Part shown: positions 36,201 to 43,568 of the stretch, piece after piece
How positions within the stretch are numbered: the first letter of the stretch is position 1
Layout of the letters: each line of letters starts with the position of its first letter
Source: an uncultured Prevotellaceae bacterium
GTDB taxonomy: Bacteria > Bacteroidota > Bacteroidia > Bacteroidales > Bacteroidaceae
Direction: 5' to 3'
Length of the DNA: 64,000 nt
Assembly (NCBI GenBank): GCA_946402905.1
Contig: CAMIYC010000002.1
Coordinates: 1-64,000, forward strand
Position numbers and translations under genes: made by a program
The notes under the pieces: generated by a model
The model's input: the letters and a program-made list of their open reading frames with translations, nothing else
Told to the model about the DNA's origin: nothing
Databases searched by the model: none

Positions 36201-36263
36201 CAAAACGTGACGCATTGGCGTCGTGAAGCTACTCTTGAAACTTTTACTAACAACAAATAAACA

Positions 36264-37736
36264 ATGAGTCCGATTCAAACAACTAAGATGACCAACTATC
36301 GTTGGGTGATTTGTGCTATGTTGTTCTTTGCCACGACGGTCAATTACATGGACCGTCAGGTGCTTTCGCTCACCTGGAAAGACTTCATAGCACCTGAGTT
36401 CCATTGGACCGATGCCGACTACGGTACGATTACATCGGTCTTCTCTATTCTTTATGCCGTGTTCTGCCTCTTCGCAGGTAAGTTTATAGACTGGATGGGC
36501 ACAAAGAAAGGCTACCTCTGGGCCATCTTCGTATGGTCTCTGGGTGCGTGTCTGCATGCCGCCTGTGGATGGGTCACTATGAAATATGAGGGCCTTGACA
36601 GCGTGATGGCACTGCGGGCTGTAGAGGCTGGCTCTATGACAGCCCTGAGCATCGCTACCATCAGCGTATATCTCTTCTTGTTCTGCCGCGCCATCCTGGC
36701 TCTCGGTGAGAGCGGCAACTTCCCCGCTGCCATCAAGGTGACGGCTGAGTATTTCCCTAAGAAAGACCGTGCTTTTGCCACCTCTATCTTCAATGCCGGC
36801 GCATCGGTAGGCGCCCTGGCTGCTCCTATCAGCATACCGCCGCTGGCTGAGGCTTTCGGATGGGAGATGGCATTTATCATCATCGGTGCCCTGGGCTTCG
36901 TCTGGATGGCACTCTGGGTATTCATCTACGACAAACCCAATAAGAGCAAGCATGTCAATGATGCTGAGCTGACCTACATCAACCAGGATGTCGAGACAGA
37001 GAATGATCCTAAGGATGCTAATGATGAAGGACCGGCCATCAGCTTTGCCAAGTGCTTCACATTCAAGCAGACATGGTCGTTTATCGTGGGTAAGTTTATG
37101 ACCGACGGCGTGTGGTGGTTCTATCTGTTCTGGGCTCCCGCCTATTTCTCCGACCAGTTTGGCTACAAGTCAAGCTCGGGCATGGGACAGTTGCTTATTT
37201 TCACACTCTATTTCATCGTCACCGTACTCTCTATCTTCGGAGGATACCTGCCGAAACTCTTTGTCGAGAAACGTGGTATGAACCCATACGCAGGACGTAT
37301 GCTCGCCATGCTGATCTTCGCCTTCTTCCCACTTTTCGCGCTCTTCGCACAGCCGCTCGCTATGTGGGAGAACAGCCCCATCGATCCGGCATGGTGGCCT
37401 GCCATCATCATCGGTCTGGCTGGAGCAGGACATCAGGCCTGGTCGGCCAATATCTTCTCTACCGTCGGCGACATGTTCCCCAAGTCGACCATCGCTACTA
37501 TCACTGGTATCGGTGCCATGGCCGGTGGCTTGGGTTCCATGCTTATCAATAAGATCTCGGGCAATCTCTTCACCTATGCAGAAGGGCAGGGAGAGGCTTT
37601 CACTTTCCTGGGATATGAAGGCAAACCCGCAGCATACATGATCGTGTTCTGCTTCTGCGCCGTGGCTTATCTCATCGGATGGATTGTCATGAAGACATTG
37701 GTGCCCAAGTACAAACCAGTGGTCGTGGAGGATTAA
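36264..37736 (+). CDS. MFS transporter, hexuronate/anion:cation symporter type (ExuT-like)
   Basis: An inner-membrane proton symporter of the ACS branch, which brings in glucuronate, galacturonate or related acids. The 490-residue protein has 12 spans. The start YRWVICAMLFFATTVNYMDRQVLSLTWKDF carries the NYMDRQVLS motif typical of ExuT/GudP transporters. Next come the loop GKFIDWMGTKKGYL, LALGESGNFPAAIK and, in the second half, PKSTIATITGIGAMAGGLGSML. A long hydrophilic loop (about 225-260) is an insert compared with E. coli ExuT. Downstream of GH28 and GH43 it would import released galacturonate. Confidence 0.85.
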   Translation: MSPIQTTKMTNYRWVICAMLFFATTVNYMDRQVLSLTWKDFIAPEFHWTDADYGTITSVFSILYAVFCLFAGKFIDWMGTKKGYLWAIFVWSLGACLHAACGWVTMKYEGLDSVMALRAVEAGSMTALSIATISVYLFLFCRAILALGESGNFPAAIKVTAEYFPKKDRAFATSIFNAGASVGALAAPISIPPLAEAFGWEMAFIIIGALGFVWMALWVFIYDKPNKSKHVNDAELTYINQDVETENDPKDANDEGPAISFAKCFTFKQTWSFIVGKFMTDGVWWFYLFWAPAYFSDQFGYKSSSGMGQLLIFTLYFIVTVLSIFGGYLPKLFVEKRGMNPYAGRMLAMLIFAFFPLFALFAQPLAMWENSPIDPAWWPAIIIGLAGAGHQAWSANIFSTVGDMFPKSTIATITGIGAMAGGLGSMLINKISGNLFTYAEGQGEAFTFLGYEGKPAAYMIVFCFCAVAYLIGWIVMKTLVPKYKPVVVED

Positions 37737-37765
37737 TACCTCCCACACCCTCATAAAAACCATCA

Positions 37766-37809
37766 ATCAAAGCCGCCTGAAGCAAACTGATGCTTCAGGC
37801 GGCTTTGAT
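37766..37809. terminator. Bidirectional terminator between the transporter and the exporter adaptor
   Basis: ATCAAAGCCGCCTGAAGCA (37766-37784) and its exact complement (37791-37809) form a 19-bp perfect stem with a six-base loop (AACTGA). It lies between the converging transporter and adaptor genes. On the minus strand a TTTTT run follows about 9 bases after the stem. Confidence 0.88.
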
Positions 37810-37870
37810 GATATTTAATAATTAGATTTTGAAAAATTTTCAAAGTCTCACACTCATATCTGACTCACCT

Positions 37871-38980
37871 TTAATCCAGATCATCTTCCACTACTTTGGG
37901 ACCGCGCACTAAGTCTTTCGTGGTAAGCCCGCTCTTAATCTGGATGTTGATGCCGTCGCTTAAGCCCGTGACCACCTTGCGGCGCTCATAAGTCTTCTCC
38001 TCGCCAGAACCTTTGATGAGGTAGACGTAAGTCTCATCGCCCTCAAACTCTATGGCACTCTCGGGCAAGACAATGACATGAGACACCTGAGCCAACACGA
38101 TCTCGGCGTTGGCACTGTAACCACTGCGGATGTTGCTCTCGCCGGGCACGTGCACGGCTGCCTTGATTTCAAACTGGTTGGCACCGTTGGTCTCCACGGC
38201 CTTGGGGGATATGTATTCCAGACGGGCCTCGAAGCGCAGGTCGTGCAGCGCGCCGATGGTGATGTTCATCGGCATACCCGTCACCAACTGGCCTACCTCG
38301 GTCTCGTCGATGTTGCCACGGAATATCAAGTCGCCCATGTTGGCTACATTGGCAATCGTCGTACCGTCGTTGAACGTGTTGCTCAGAATCACCGAATTGC
38401 CCACCTTGACGGGAATGTCGAGGATGATGCCGCTGATGGTGGAACGTATCAGTGTGCTGCTGGCACTGGCGTTGCTGCGTGACACACCGTCGCGCACCAC
38501 TTCCAGGTTGTCGATGGCCGCCTTGACCTCTTCCGTGGTCTGTTTGAAAGTTTGTTGTGATTTCTCATATTCCTCACGGCTCACAAGCCCCTTGTCGAAG
38601 AGTATCTTCTCACGCTGAAAGTCGGTGCGGGCCTGCTCTTCGTTGATCTTGGCCAGGCGCACACGGGCTTCGGCACTGCTCAACTGGTTCATGTCGGGGA
38701 TGACTTTCACTTTGGCGATCACCTCACCTTGAGACACGCGGTCACCGGCCTCTTTGAGTATCTCAGTGATGATGCCGGAGATCTGAGGTTTCACGCTGAC
38801 CTCATTGCGGGGCTCTATCTTGCCGGTGACAATAGTGGTCTTGCTGATGTCGCCCATCTTTGGGGTGAACTCCTCGTATACATCTGGTTGTGGCAATGAC
38901 TTCTTATACAAGAATACGAATGTGCCGACAAATACGAGCAGCACCAGCAAGGCAACGATCAGTTTGAAATATTTTTTCAT
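37871..38980 (-). CDS. Periplasmic adaptor (HlyD/MacA-like) of an ABC exporter
   Basis: Links the inner-membrane pump to an outer-membrane channel. The 369-residue protein has an N-terminal membrane anchor (LIVALLVLLVFVGTFVFLY), a biotinyl-lipoyl-like segment (VKPQISGIITEILKEAGDRVSQGEVIAKV), a coiled-coil hairpin (about 105-165), and beta-barrel and membrane-proximal domains (IGALHDLRFEARLEYISPKAVETNG, IVLPESAIEFEGDETYVYLIKG). It is the last gene of a minus-strand cluster (ATPase, permease, permease, adaptor), resembling MacA-MacB. No outer-membrane TolC partner is in the window. Confidence 0.88.
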   Translation of the reverse strand: MKKYFKLIVALLVLLVFVGTFVFLYKKSLPQPDVYEEFTPKMGDISKTTIVTGKIEPRNEVSVKPQISGIITEILKEAGDRVSQGEVIAKVKVIPDMNQLSSAEARVRLAKINEEQARTDFQREKILFDKGLVSREEYEKSQQTFKQTTEEVKAAIDNLEVVRDGVSRSNASASSTLIRSTISGIILDIPVKVGNSVILSNTFNDGTTIANVANMGDLIFRGNIDETEVGQLVTGMPMNITIGALHDLRFEARLEYISPKAVETNGANQFEIKAAVHVPGESNIRSGYSANAEIVLAQVSHVIVLPESAIEFEGDETYVYLIKGSGEEKTYERRKVVTGLSDGINIQIKSGLTTKDLVRGPKVVEDDLD

Positions 38981-38998
38981 GTTGTTTGGTTTTATTTA

Positions 38999-39082
38999 GT
39001 TGACAAGTTGACGAGTTGACAAGTTGACGAGTTGATAGTTACGAGTTGATAGTTACAAGTTGACGAATTGATAGTTGACGAG
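38999..39082. repeat. Short-unit tandem repeat (about 10 bp)
   Basis: GTTGACAA/GTTGACGA units alternate over about 84 bases, with some GTTGATAGTTAC variants. The repeat lies just upstream of the adaptor start. Copy number in such arrays is often variable. It has no coding potential. Confidence 0.8.
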
Positions 39083-39100
39083 TGCATGCTCAGTAATCAG

Positions 39101-39153
39101 ACCTCCCCTCCTTCGGAGGGGCCGGGGGAGGTTAGAGGGGCTGGGGGAGGTTA
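39101..39153. repeat. C-rich palindromic element, variant copy
   Basis: CCCCTCC, TTC, GGAGGGG forms a hairpin, followed by two G-rich direct repeats of the type CTGGGGGAGGTTA. It reaches the stop codon of the permease at 39151. It belongs with the elements at 40451, 42570 and 42621 in the other gaps of this gene cluster. Confidence 0.7.
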
Positions 39154-40395
39154 TTCATCCCTCATGGCGTCGACGGGCTTGATGGCCATGGCACGTGCGG
39201 CAGGTGCGAGTCCGGCCAGCACTCCCAGGATGCTGAGCATCGAAAGCGCGCCGATGGCCGTCCAGAAATGCACCTGGAAGTGGGCGGTCTGGATGCCGTC
39301 GGTGGTGTTGCCGATGTCGAGCATCTCAAGGATCAGCACGGCCAGCAGGATGCCGCTCATGCCAGCTACCGCGGTCAGCACCACACTCTCTGTGATGATT
39401 TGCGTGAGGATATCCCTGGGTGTCGCCCCGATCGCGCGTCGTATGCCGATCTCGGTGGTGCGCTCTCTCACTGTCACCATCATGATGTTGGACACTCCTA
39501 TGGCTCCTGCCAGCAATGTGCCGATACCGACCAGCCAGATGAGGAAGTTGACGCCTCTGAACAGACTGTCGAGGATGCCAAACATCACCTCGGTGTTGAA
39601 GACCATCACGCCTTGCTCATCGGTGGGGTCGATCTGGTGGTTGCGGGCGATGACCTCACGCATCTTTGGGGCGATGCTGCTCATCGTGACACCAGCGCGT
39701 CCGGTCACACAGATGAGATGCACGCTGTCGCCCAGATGGTAGGTCTGCTGCATCAAGGTCAGAGGCAGGTTGACGGCATCCTCGGCACTGCCGTTGATGT
39801 TCATGTTGCCTGAACTGTAGTCCACGCCCACTATACTGTAGTAATTCTGCCCCACACGGATGGTCTTGCCGCAGGGGTCGCCGCCCTGAGGGAACAGGTC
39901 TTTGTATACATGACGGCCGATGACGCATACCTTACGGCGTTGTTTCATATCCATGTCGTTGAAGTAGCGGCCGTAGTACATCTTGGGCTCGTCTACCTTG
40001 GCATAGTCGGGAGTGACACCTTTCAGCGTACAAGAGTTTTTCTTGTCTTTATAGACGGCGATGTTGCCCCAGCGTGATACCATCGGGGTCACCACGTCCA
40101 GTTCGGGCACCTGATCTTTCAGACGCTCCACATCGCGGTATGACATGCACCAGTAGCGCCCTTTACGGAATCCGGCGTAAGGTTTGGTCGTGGGCTGCGC
40201 CCAGATGATGGCAGAATTGGTGGCGAAACCGGCGAAGTTGTTGGCAAGCATCTCCTTGAGCCCCTGCCCCCCGCCAATGAGAGTGACAAGCATAAACACC
40301 CCCCAGAACACTCCAAATCCTGTGAGGAATGTCCGGCTCTTGTTTCTCGACAGCGTGTCGAGAATCTCATGGTAGCTGTCTATGTCTATACGCAT
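39151..40395 (-). CDS. ABC transporter permease (MacB/FtsX type), second copy
   Basis: A 414-residue inner-membrane protein with a MacB plan: N-terminal span after a short amphipathic helix (SRTFLTGFGVFWGVFMLVTLIGGGQG), a large periplasmic domain (about 45-275), then three spans of an FtsX domain (FLIWLVGIGTLLAGAIGVSNIMMVTVRERTTEIGIRRAIGATP, then SVVLTAVAGMSGILLAVLILEML). It lacks a fused ATPase; the ATPase is a separate gene upstream, and a related permease precedes it. The two permeases probably form a heterodimer. The stop touches a C-rich palindrome. Confidence 0.88.
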   Translation of the reverse strand: MRIDIDSYHEILDTLSRNKSRTFLTGFGVFWGVFMLVTLIGGGQGLKEMLANNFAGFATNSAIIWAQPTTKPYAGFRKGRYWCMSYRDVERLKDQVPELDVVTPMVSRWGNIAVYKDKKNSCTLKGVTPDYAKVDEPKMYYGRYFNDMDMKQRRKVCVIGRHVYKDLFPQGGDPCGKTIRVGQNYYSIVGVDYSSGNMNINGSAEDAVNLPLTLMQQTYHLGDSVHLICVTGRAGVTMSSIAPKMREVIARNHQIDPTDEQGVMVFNTEVMFGILDSLFRGVNFLIWLVGIGTLLAGAIGVSNIMMVTVRERTTEIGIRRAIGATPRDILTQIITESVVLTAVAGMSGILLAVLILEMLDIGNTTDGIQTAHFQVHFWTAIGALSMLSILGVLAGLAPAARAMAIKPVDAMRDE

Positions 40396-40450
40396 CTCGC
40401 TATATGCATTTAGCTATACGCATTTCGCTATTAGTCTTTCTCTGTTCGTC

Positions 40451-40490
40451 TGGACTCCCTCCCCTTCGGGGAGGGTTGGGGAGGGGTTAG
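40451..40490. repeat. C-rich palindromic element
   Basis: CCCTCCCC (40457-40464), loop TTC, GGGGAGGG (40468-40475) gives a perfect 8-bp stem, followed by TTGGGGAGGGGTTAG. This matches the elements at 42570 and 42621 except for a few bases. It sits in the gap between the two permease genes. Confidence 0.8.
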
Positions 40491-40529
40491 TGGGTGGGAG
40501 GGGTTAGAGTTCAGAGCGTTTTTTCACCC

Positions 40530-41789
40530 TTATTCCGCCCTCAGGGCTTCTATCGGACGGATATGGGCTGCCTTGCGGGCGGGTATCAGTCCGGCGAGGG
40601 TGCCTGCCAGGATCATGACGACGGTGGCCTCTATACATACGTCGATGCCTACGGTGGGGTCGGCGAACATCGTGGCCTGGAAGAGCCCGGAGTCGACCTT
40701 CATCTGACCTGCCGTGGCATCCATATATTGATTGGCGGCGATGCCCAGCAGCATGCCGATATATCCGAAAAAGGTGGTGATGATGACGCTCTCAACGATG
40801 ATGAGGCGGAGTATGGAGGCTGGTGTGGCACCTATGGCCTTGCGGATGCCAAACTCCCGCGTGCGCTCCTTGACGGTGATGAGCATGATGTTGCTCACGC
40901 CGACGATGCCGCTGAGCAGGGTGAAGATGCCGATGATCCACAGGGCGGTGTGGATGATGGAGATGCCCTTGTTCATCTGCATGTTCTGGGTGAAGCGGTT
41001 CCAGATCCAGATGGCACTCTCGTCGTCGGGGGCGGCGTGGTGGTTGGTGTTGAGGCGGGCACGGTATTCTTCCTCGAAGTCCTCGTTTTCCTGCTCGGTA
41101 TTCAGGCCGTGAAAGGTGAAGACGATGCTCTCGGCCTTGTCGCCCAGGTTGTACATGGTGCGCAGCGTGGTGAAGGGGCAGTAGACATTGCTTTGAAAAC
41201 GGCTCTTGTCTTCTTGGGTGATGCCGACCACCTGGAAGGCTATGCCGCTGACGTTGACATGCTTGCCAACAAGGCTCAGTGGCGAGGATGGGCATAACTC
41301 CCTGGCCTGGGCTTCGTTCATCACCAGGCATTTGCGTTGCATGCTCATGTCGGTGGGGTTGATGAATCGTCCGGAGCGCAGTTTCAACTTGCTGATTTCT
41401 GCCTCATTGGGATAGACACCATGCAGGCCACCGCTGAAATAGTTCTCGCCATAGGTGAAGGTGAGGCCCATCTGCTCAGCCCGGGCACCTACATCATCGA
41501 CATGGGCGGAGAAATTTCGGCCCGTCGTGTTGATGTCGCCGTCGTCGAGCTGGATGTCGCGCCCCTCCTGCAGGCCCTCGTGGGCTTTGGAGGTACTGCC
41601 GCCGTGCACCATCATCGAGTTGTCGAGAAAGCGGTTCATGTTGTTCATCTGGGCATTGATGAGTCCATTGCCGCATCCCAGCAGGAATATGAGCATGAAG
41701 ATGCCCCAAGCCACGGCAAAGCCGGTAAGGGCCGTGCGCAGTTTGTTGCGGCGGGCAGTGCTCCATATTTCTGTGATGATGTCTCTCAT
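40530..41789 (-). CDS. ABC transporter permease (MacB/FtsX type), first copy
   Basis: A 419-residue paralogue of the next permease. It has an N-terminal span (KLRTALTGFAVAWGIFMLIFLLGCGNGL), a periplasmic domain (about 45-275, DVGARAEQMGLTFTYGENYFSGG), and the FtsX-type triple span (IIGIFTLLSGIVGVSNIMLITVKERTREFGIRKAIGATP, then SVIITTFFGYIGMLLGIAANQYMDA). MacB-family proteins export peptides or lipids, or use the force to move lipoproteins. The ATPase gene ends six bases upstream, so the two are coupled. Confidence 0.88.
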   Translation of the reverse strand: MRDIITEIWSTARRNKLRTALTGFAVAWGIFMLIFLLGCGNGLINAQMNNMNRFLDNSMMVHGGSTSKAHEGLQEGRDIQLDDGDINTTGRNFSAHVDDVGARAEQMGLTFTYGENYFSGGLHGVYPNEAEISKLKLRSGRFINPTDMSMQRKCLVMNEAQARELCPSSPLSLVGKHVNVSGIAFQVVGITQEDKSRFQSNVYCPFTTLRTMYNLGDKAESIVFTFHGLNTEQENEDFEEEYRARLNTNHHAAPDDESAIWIWNRFTQNMQMNKGISIIHTALWIIGIFTLLSGIVGVSNIMLITVKERTREFGIRKAIGATPASILRLIIVESVIITTFFGYIGMLLGIAANQYMDATAGQMKVDSGLFQATMFADPTVGIDVCIEATVVMILAGTLAGLIPARKAAHIRPIEALRAE

Positions 41790-41795
41790 ATATGC

Positions 41796-42515
41796 CTATT
41801 TCATCATGCCGTTAATGCCGAAGGGGGAGGCGTTGTGATCCAGGTTTTCTTCTATCTCGCCGATGATGCCATCCTTGATGTGTACGATTTTGTTGGTCTC
41901 ATTAGCCACACCGCTCTCATGCGTCACTACGACGATGGTCATGCCGTCGTCGCGGTTGAGCTGTTTGAGTAGCTGCATCACTTCCACGCTGGTGCGGGAG
42001 TCAAGGGCTCCCGTAGGCTCGTCGGCAAGGATGATCTCGGGCTTGGTGATGAGCGCGCGGGCGATGGCCACACGTTGTTTCTGTCCGCCGGAGAGCTCGT
42101 TGGGGTAGTGGGAGGCCCAGGCGGCAAGCCCCAGACGGTCGAGGTATTCCATGGCGAGCTGGTGCCGCTTGCGACGACTCACGCCCTGGTAAAACAGGGG
42201 AAGCTCCACATTCTCCACCGCTGTCTTAAATGCGATAAGATTGAACGACTGGAAGATGAAACCTATCATGTGGTTGCGGTACTGGGCGGCACGTCTCTCG
42301 GAGAGATCCTTGATCAGTGTGCCGGACAACACATATTCGCCGGCATCGTAATTGTCGAGGATGCCGAGAATATTGAGCAGGGTAGACTTGCCAGAGCCGG
42401 ACTGCCCCATGATGGAGACAAACTCTCCCTTGCCAATATCGAGGTTGATGCCTTTGAGCACATGCAAAGGTTGTGCCCCCTGGTAGGTCTTGTGTATTTC
42501 TTTCAGATGAATCAT
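41796..42515 (-). CDS. ABC transporter ATP-binding protein (LolD/MacB type)
   Basis: The motor of the exporter. The 239-residue protein has Walker [12 protein letters not shown], the Q loop in [14 protein letters not shown], the signature [15 protein letters not shown], Walker [13 protein letters not shown] and the switch region [25 protein letters not shown]-terminal extension of about 20 residues ([18 protein letters not shown]) is unusual. It heads the exporter cluster, with the permease start 6 bases downstream. The nitroreductase upstream is on the same strand but 164 bases away. Confidence 0.92.
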   Translation of the reverse strand: MIHLKEIHKTYQGAQPLHVLKGINLDIGKGEFVSIMGQSGSGKSTLLNILGILDNYDAGEYVLSGTLIKDLSERRAAQYRNHMIGFIFQSFNLIAFKTAVENVELPLFYQGVSRRKRHQLAMEYLDRLGLAAWASHYPNELSGGQKQRVAIARALITKPEIILADEPTGALDSRTSVEVMQLLKQLNRDDGMTIVVVTHESGVANETNKIVHIKDGIIGEIEENLDHNASPFGINGMMK

Positions 42516-42569
42516 GGTCCGCTGTACGTCGTTTATCTTTCGCTATTCGCCCTTCGCCCTTCGCTGCTC

Positions 42570-42659
42570 GTTAGAATCCCCTCCCCTTCGGGGAGGGTTA
42601 GGGTGGGGTCCTCGCTATCCGTTAGAATCCCCTCCCCTTCGGGGAGGGTTAGGGAGGGG
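42570..42659. repeat. Two C-rich palindromic elements in tandem
   Basis: Copy A (42570-42608) and copy B (42621-42659) share GTTAGAATCCCCTCCCC, TTC, then GGGGAGGGTTAGGG and a short G-rich end. Each can form a hairpin with an 8-9-bp stem. They differ by a base or two and are 51 bases apart. Related copies lie at 40451 and 39101, always in gaps of this minus-strand cluster. Confidence 0.85.
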
Positions 42660-42679
42660 TTTCGGGTTTAGGGTTCAGG

Positions 42680-43426
42680 TTAGTTTCGGGTTAAAAACCC
42701 CTGCTCCTTCAGCACCTGAAGCAGGCCGTCGGACATGGCGATGTTGTCACGACGAGTGTAACGGCAGTCGGTGAATACTTGTGCCAGTGTTTCTTTATGG
42801 TTGATACGCACAAACTCCTGATTCTCTGGCAGCGACTCCTTCTCTGTATAATACCGGTCGATGGACTCAGGGGTGTAGTCGTGATAGCGCTCCTGATGGA
42901 CGAAGGCCTCCAGCCCGAGACGGTCGGAGAGAGGAGGCTCCTCGTCGGGCCATCCCAGCGTGATGGTGGCTACAGGGACTACCAGACGCGGCAACTGCAG
43001 GATGTCGATGATCATCTGGGGCATATAGACCGTGGTGCCGAGAAAACAGCACCCCAGACCCTCTTCCTCTGCCAGGTTGCAGAATGTCTGGGTATAGAGC
43101 AGCGCGTCGGTGGCGGCATTGATAAACGACAGGAAATTGTCGTAGCCAGGGTCGGCATGACGGTGCTCGCACCAGAGGGTGGTGCGCCTGAAGTCGGCAC
43201 AGACTGTCAGCACCACAGGGGCTTCTGTGACCATCGGCTGGTTGAAATGTGCCGGAGCCAGACGGCGCTTCATCTCGTCGTCTCTCGTCACCACCACGCT
43301 ATAGAGTTGCAGATTGCCCATCGTCTGGGTGCGTGAGGCGTCTGAAAGGAGCCTGCACAGCAGACCGTCCGGGATGTCTTGCTTCTTATAGTGGCGGATA
43401 GTCCGTCGTGTCTTGATACTTTCCAT
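42680..43426 (-). CDS. Nitroreductase family flavoprotein
   Basis: An FMN-dependent NAD(P)H oxidoreductase; substrates may be nitro-compounds, quinones or flavins. From ATG 43426 the protein has 248 residues; the longer reading (start 43456) is rejected because it runs over the -7 element. It has the N-terminal SIKTRRTIRHYKKQDIP (FMN phosphate contact), SDASRTQTMGNLQLYSVVV, and YTQTFCNLAEEEGLGCCFLG with VVPVATITLGWPDEEPP near the C-terminus. The rest is normal for the NfsA/FRP-like branch. Same strand as the exporter but probably a separate unit. Confidence 0.88.
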   Translation of the reverse strand: MESIKTRRTIRHYKKQDIPDGLLCRLLSDASRTQTMGNLQLYSVVVTRDDEMKRRLAPAHFNQPMVTEAPVVLTVCADFRRTTLWCEHRHADPGYDNFLSFINAATDALLYTQTFCNLAEEEGLGCCFLGTTVYMPQMIIDILQLPRLVVPVATITLGWPDEEPPLSDRLGLEAFVHQERYHDYTPESIDRYYTEKESLPENQEFVRINHKETLAQVFTDCRYTRRDNIAMSDGLLQVLKEQGFLTRN

Positions 43427-43453
43427 AATAAGATGTCTTGTGAAAACAGGGTT

Positions 43454-43461
43454 CAAAGATA
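43454..43461 (-). promoter_or_regulatory. Probable -7 element for the nitroreductase gene
   Basis: TATCTTTG on the minus strand (complement of 43454-43461) matches TAnnTTTG and lies 28 bases before the ATG. No good TTTG is seen at the right distance upstream. Confidence 0.5.
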
Positions 43462-43512
43462 ATGCTTTTCTGCCTAATATCGATACAATCTCAGGTTTTT
43501 TTCTGATAAAGA

Positions 43513-43544
43513 TTTCATAATCTCATAAATAATTTGTAGTTTTG
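43513..43544 (+). promoter_or_regulatory. Probable promoter of the ribonucleotide reductase gene
   Basis: TAGTTTTG at 43537-43544 matches TAnnTTTG, and TTTC at 43513-43516, 20 bases upstream, is one mismatch from TTTG. The ATG at 43569 follows after about 24 bases. No cobalamin riboswitch is visible in this 142-base gap. Confidence 0.55.
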
Positions 43545-43568
43545 CAACTCGATTTATTGAAATGTATT

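Noticed and set aside
38999..39082. CRISPR array
   Set aside because: The units are about 10 bases, contiguous and without unique spacers. The 87-bp repeat at 57146 and the 154-bp repeat at 7647 also lack spacers.
43427..43568. Cobalamin riboswitch before the B12-dependent reductase
   Set aside because: The gap is only 142 bases and no B12-box-like sequence was found.
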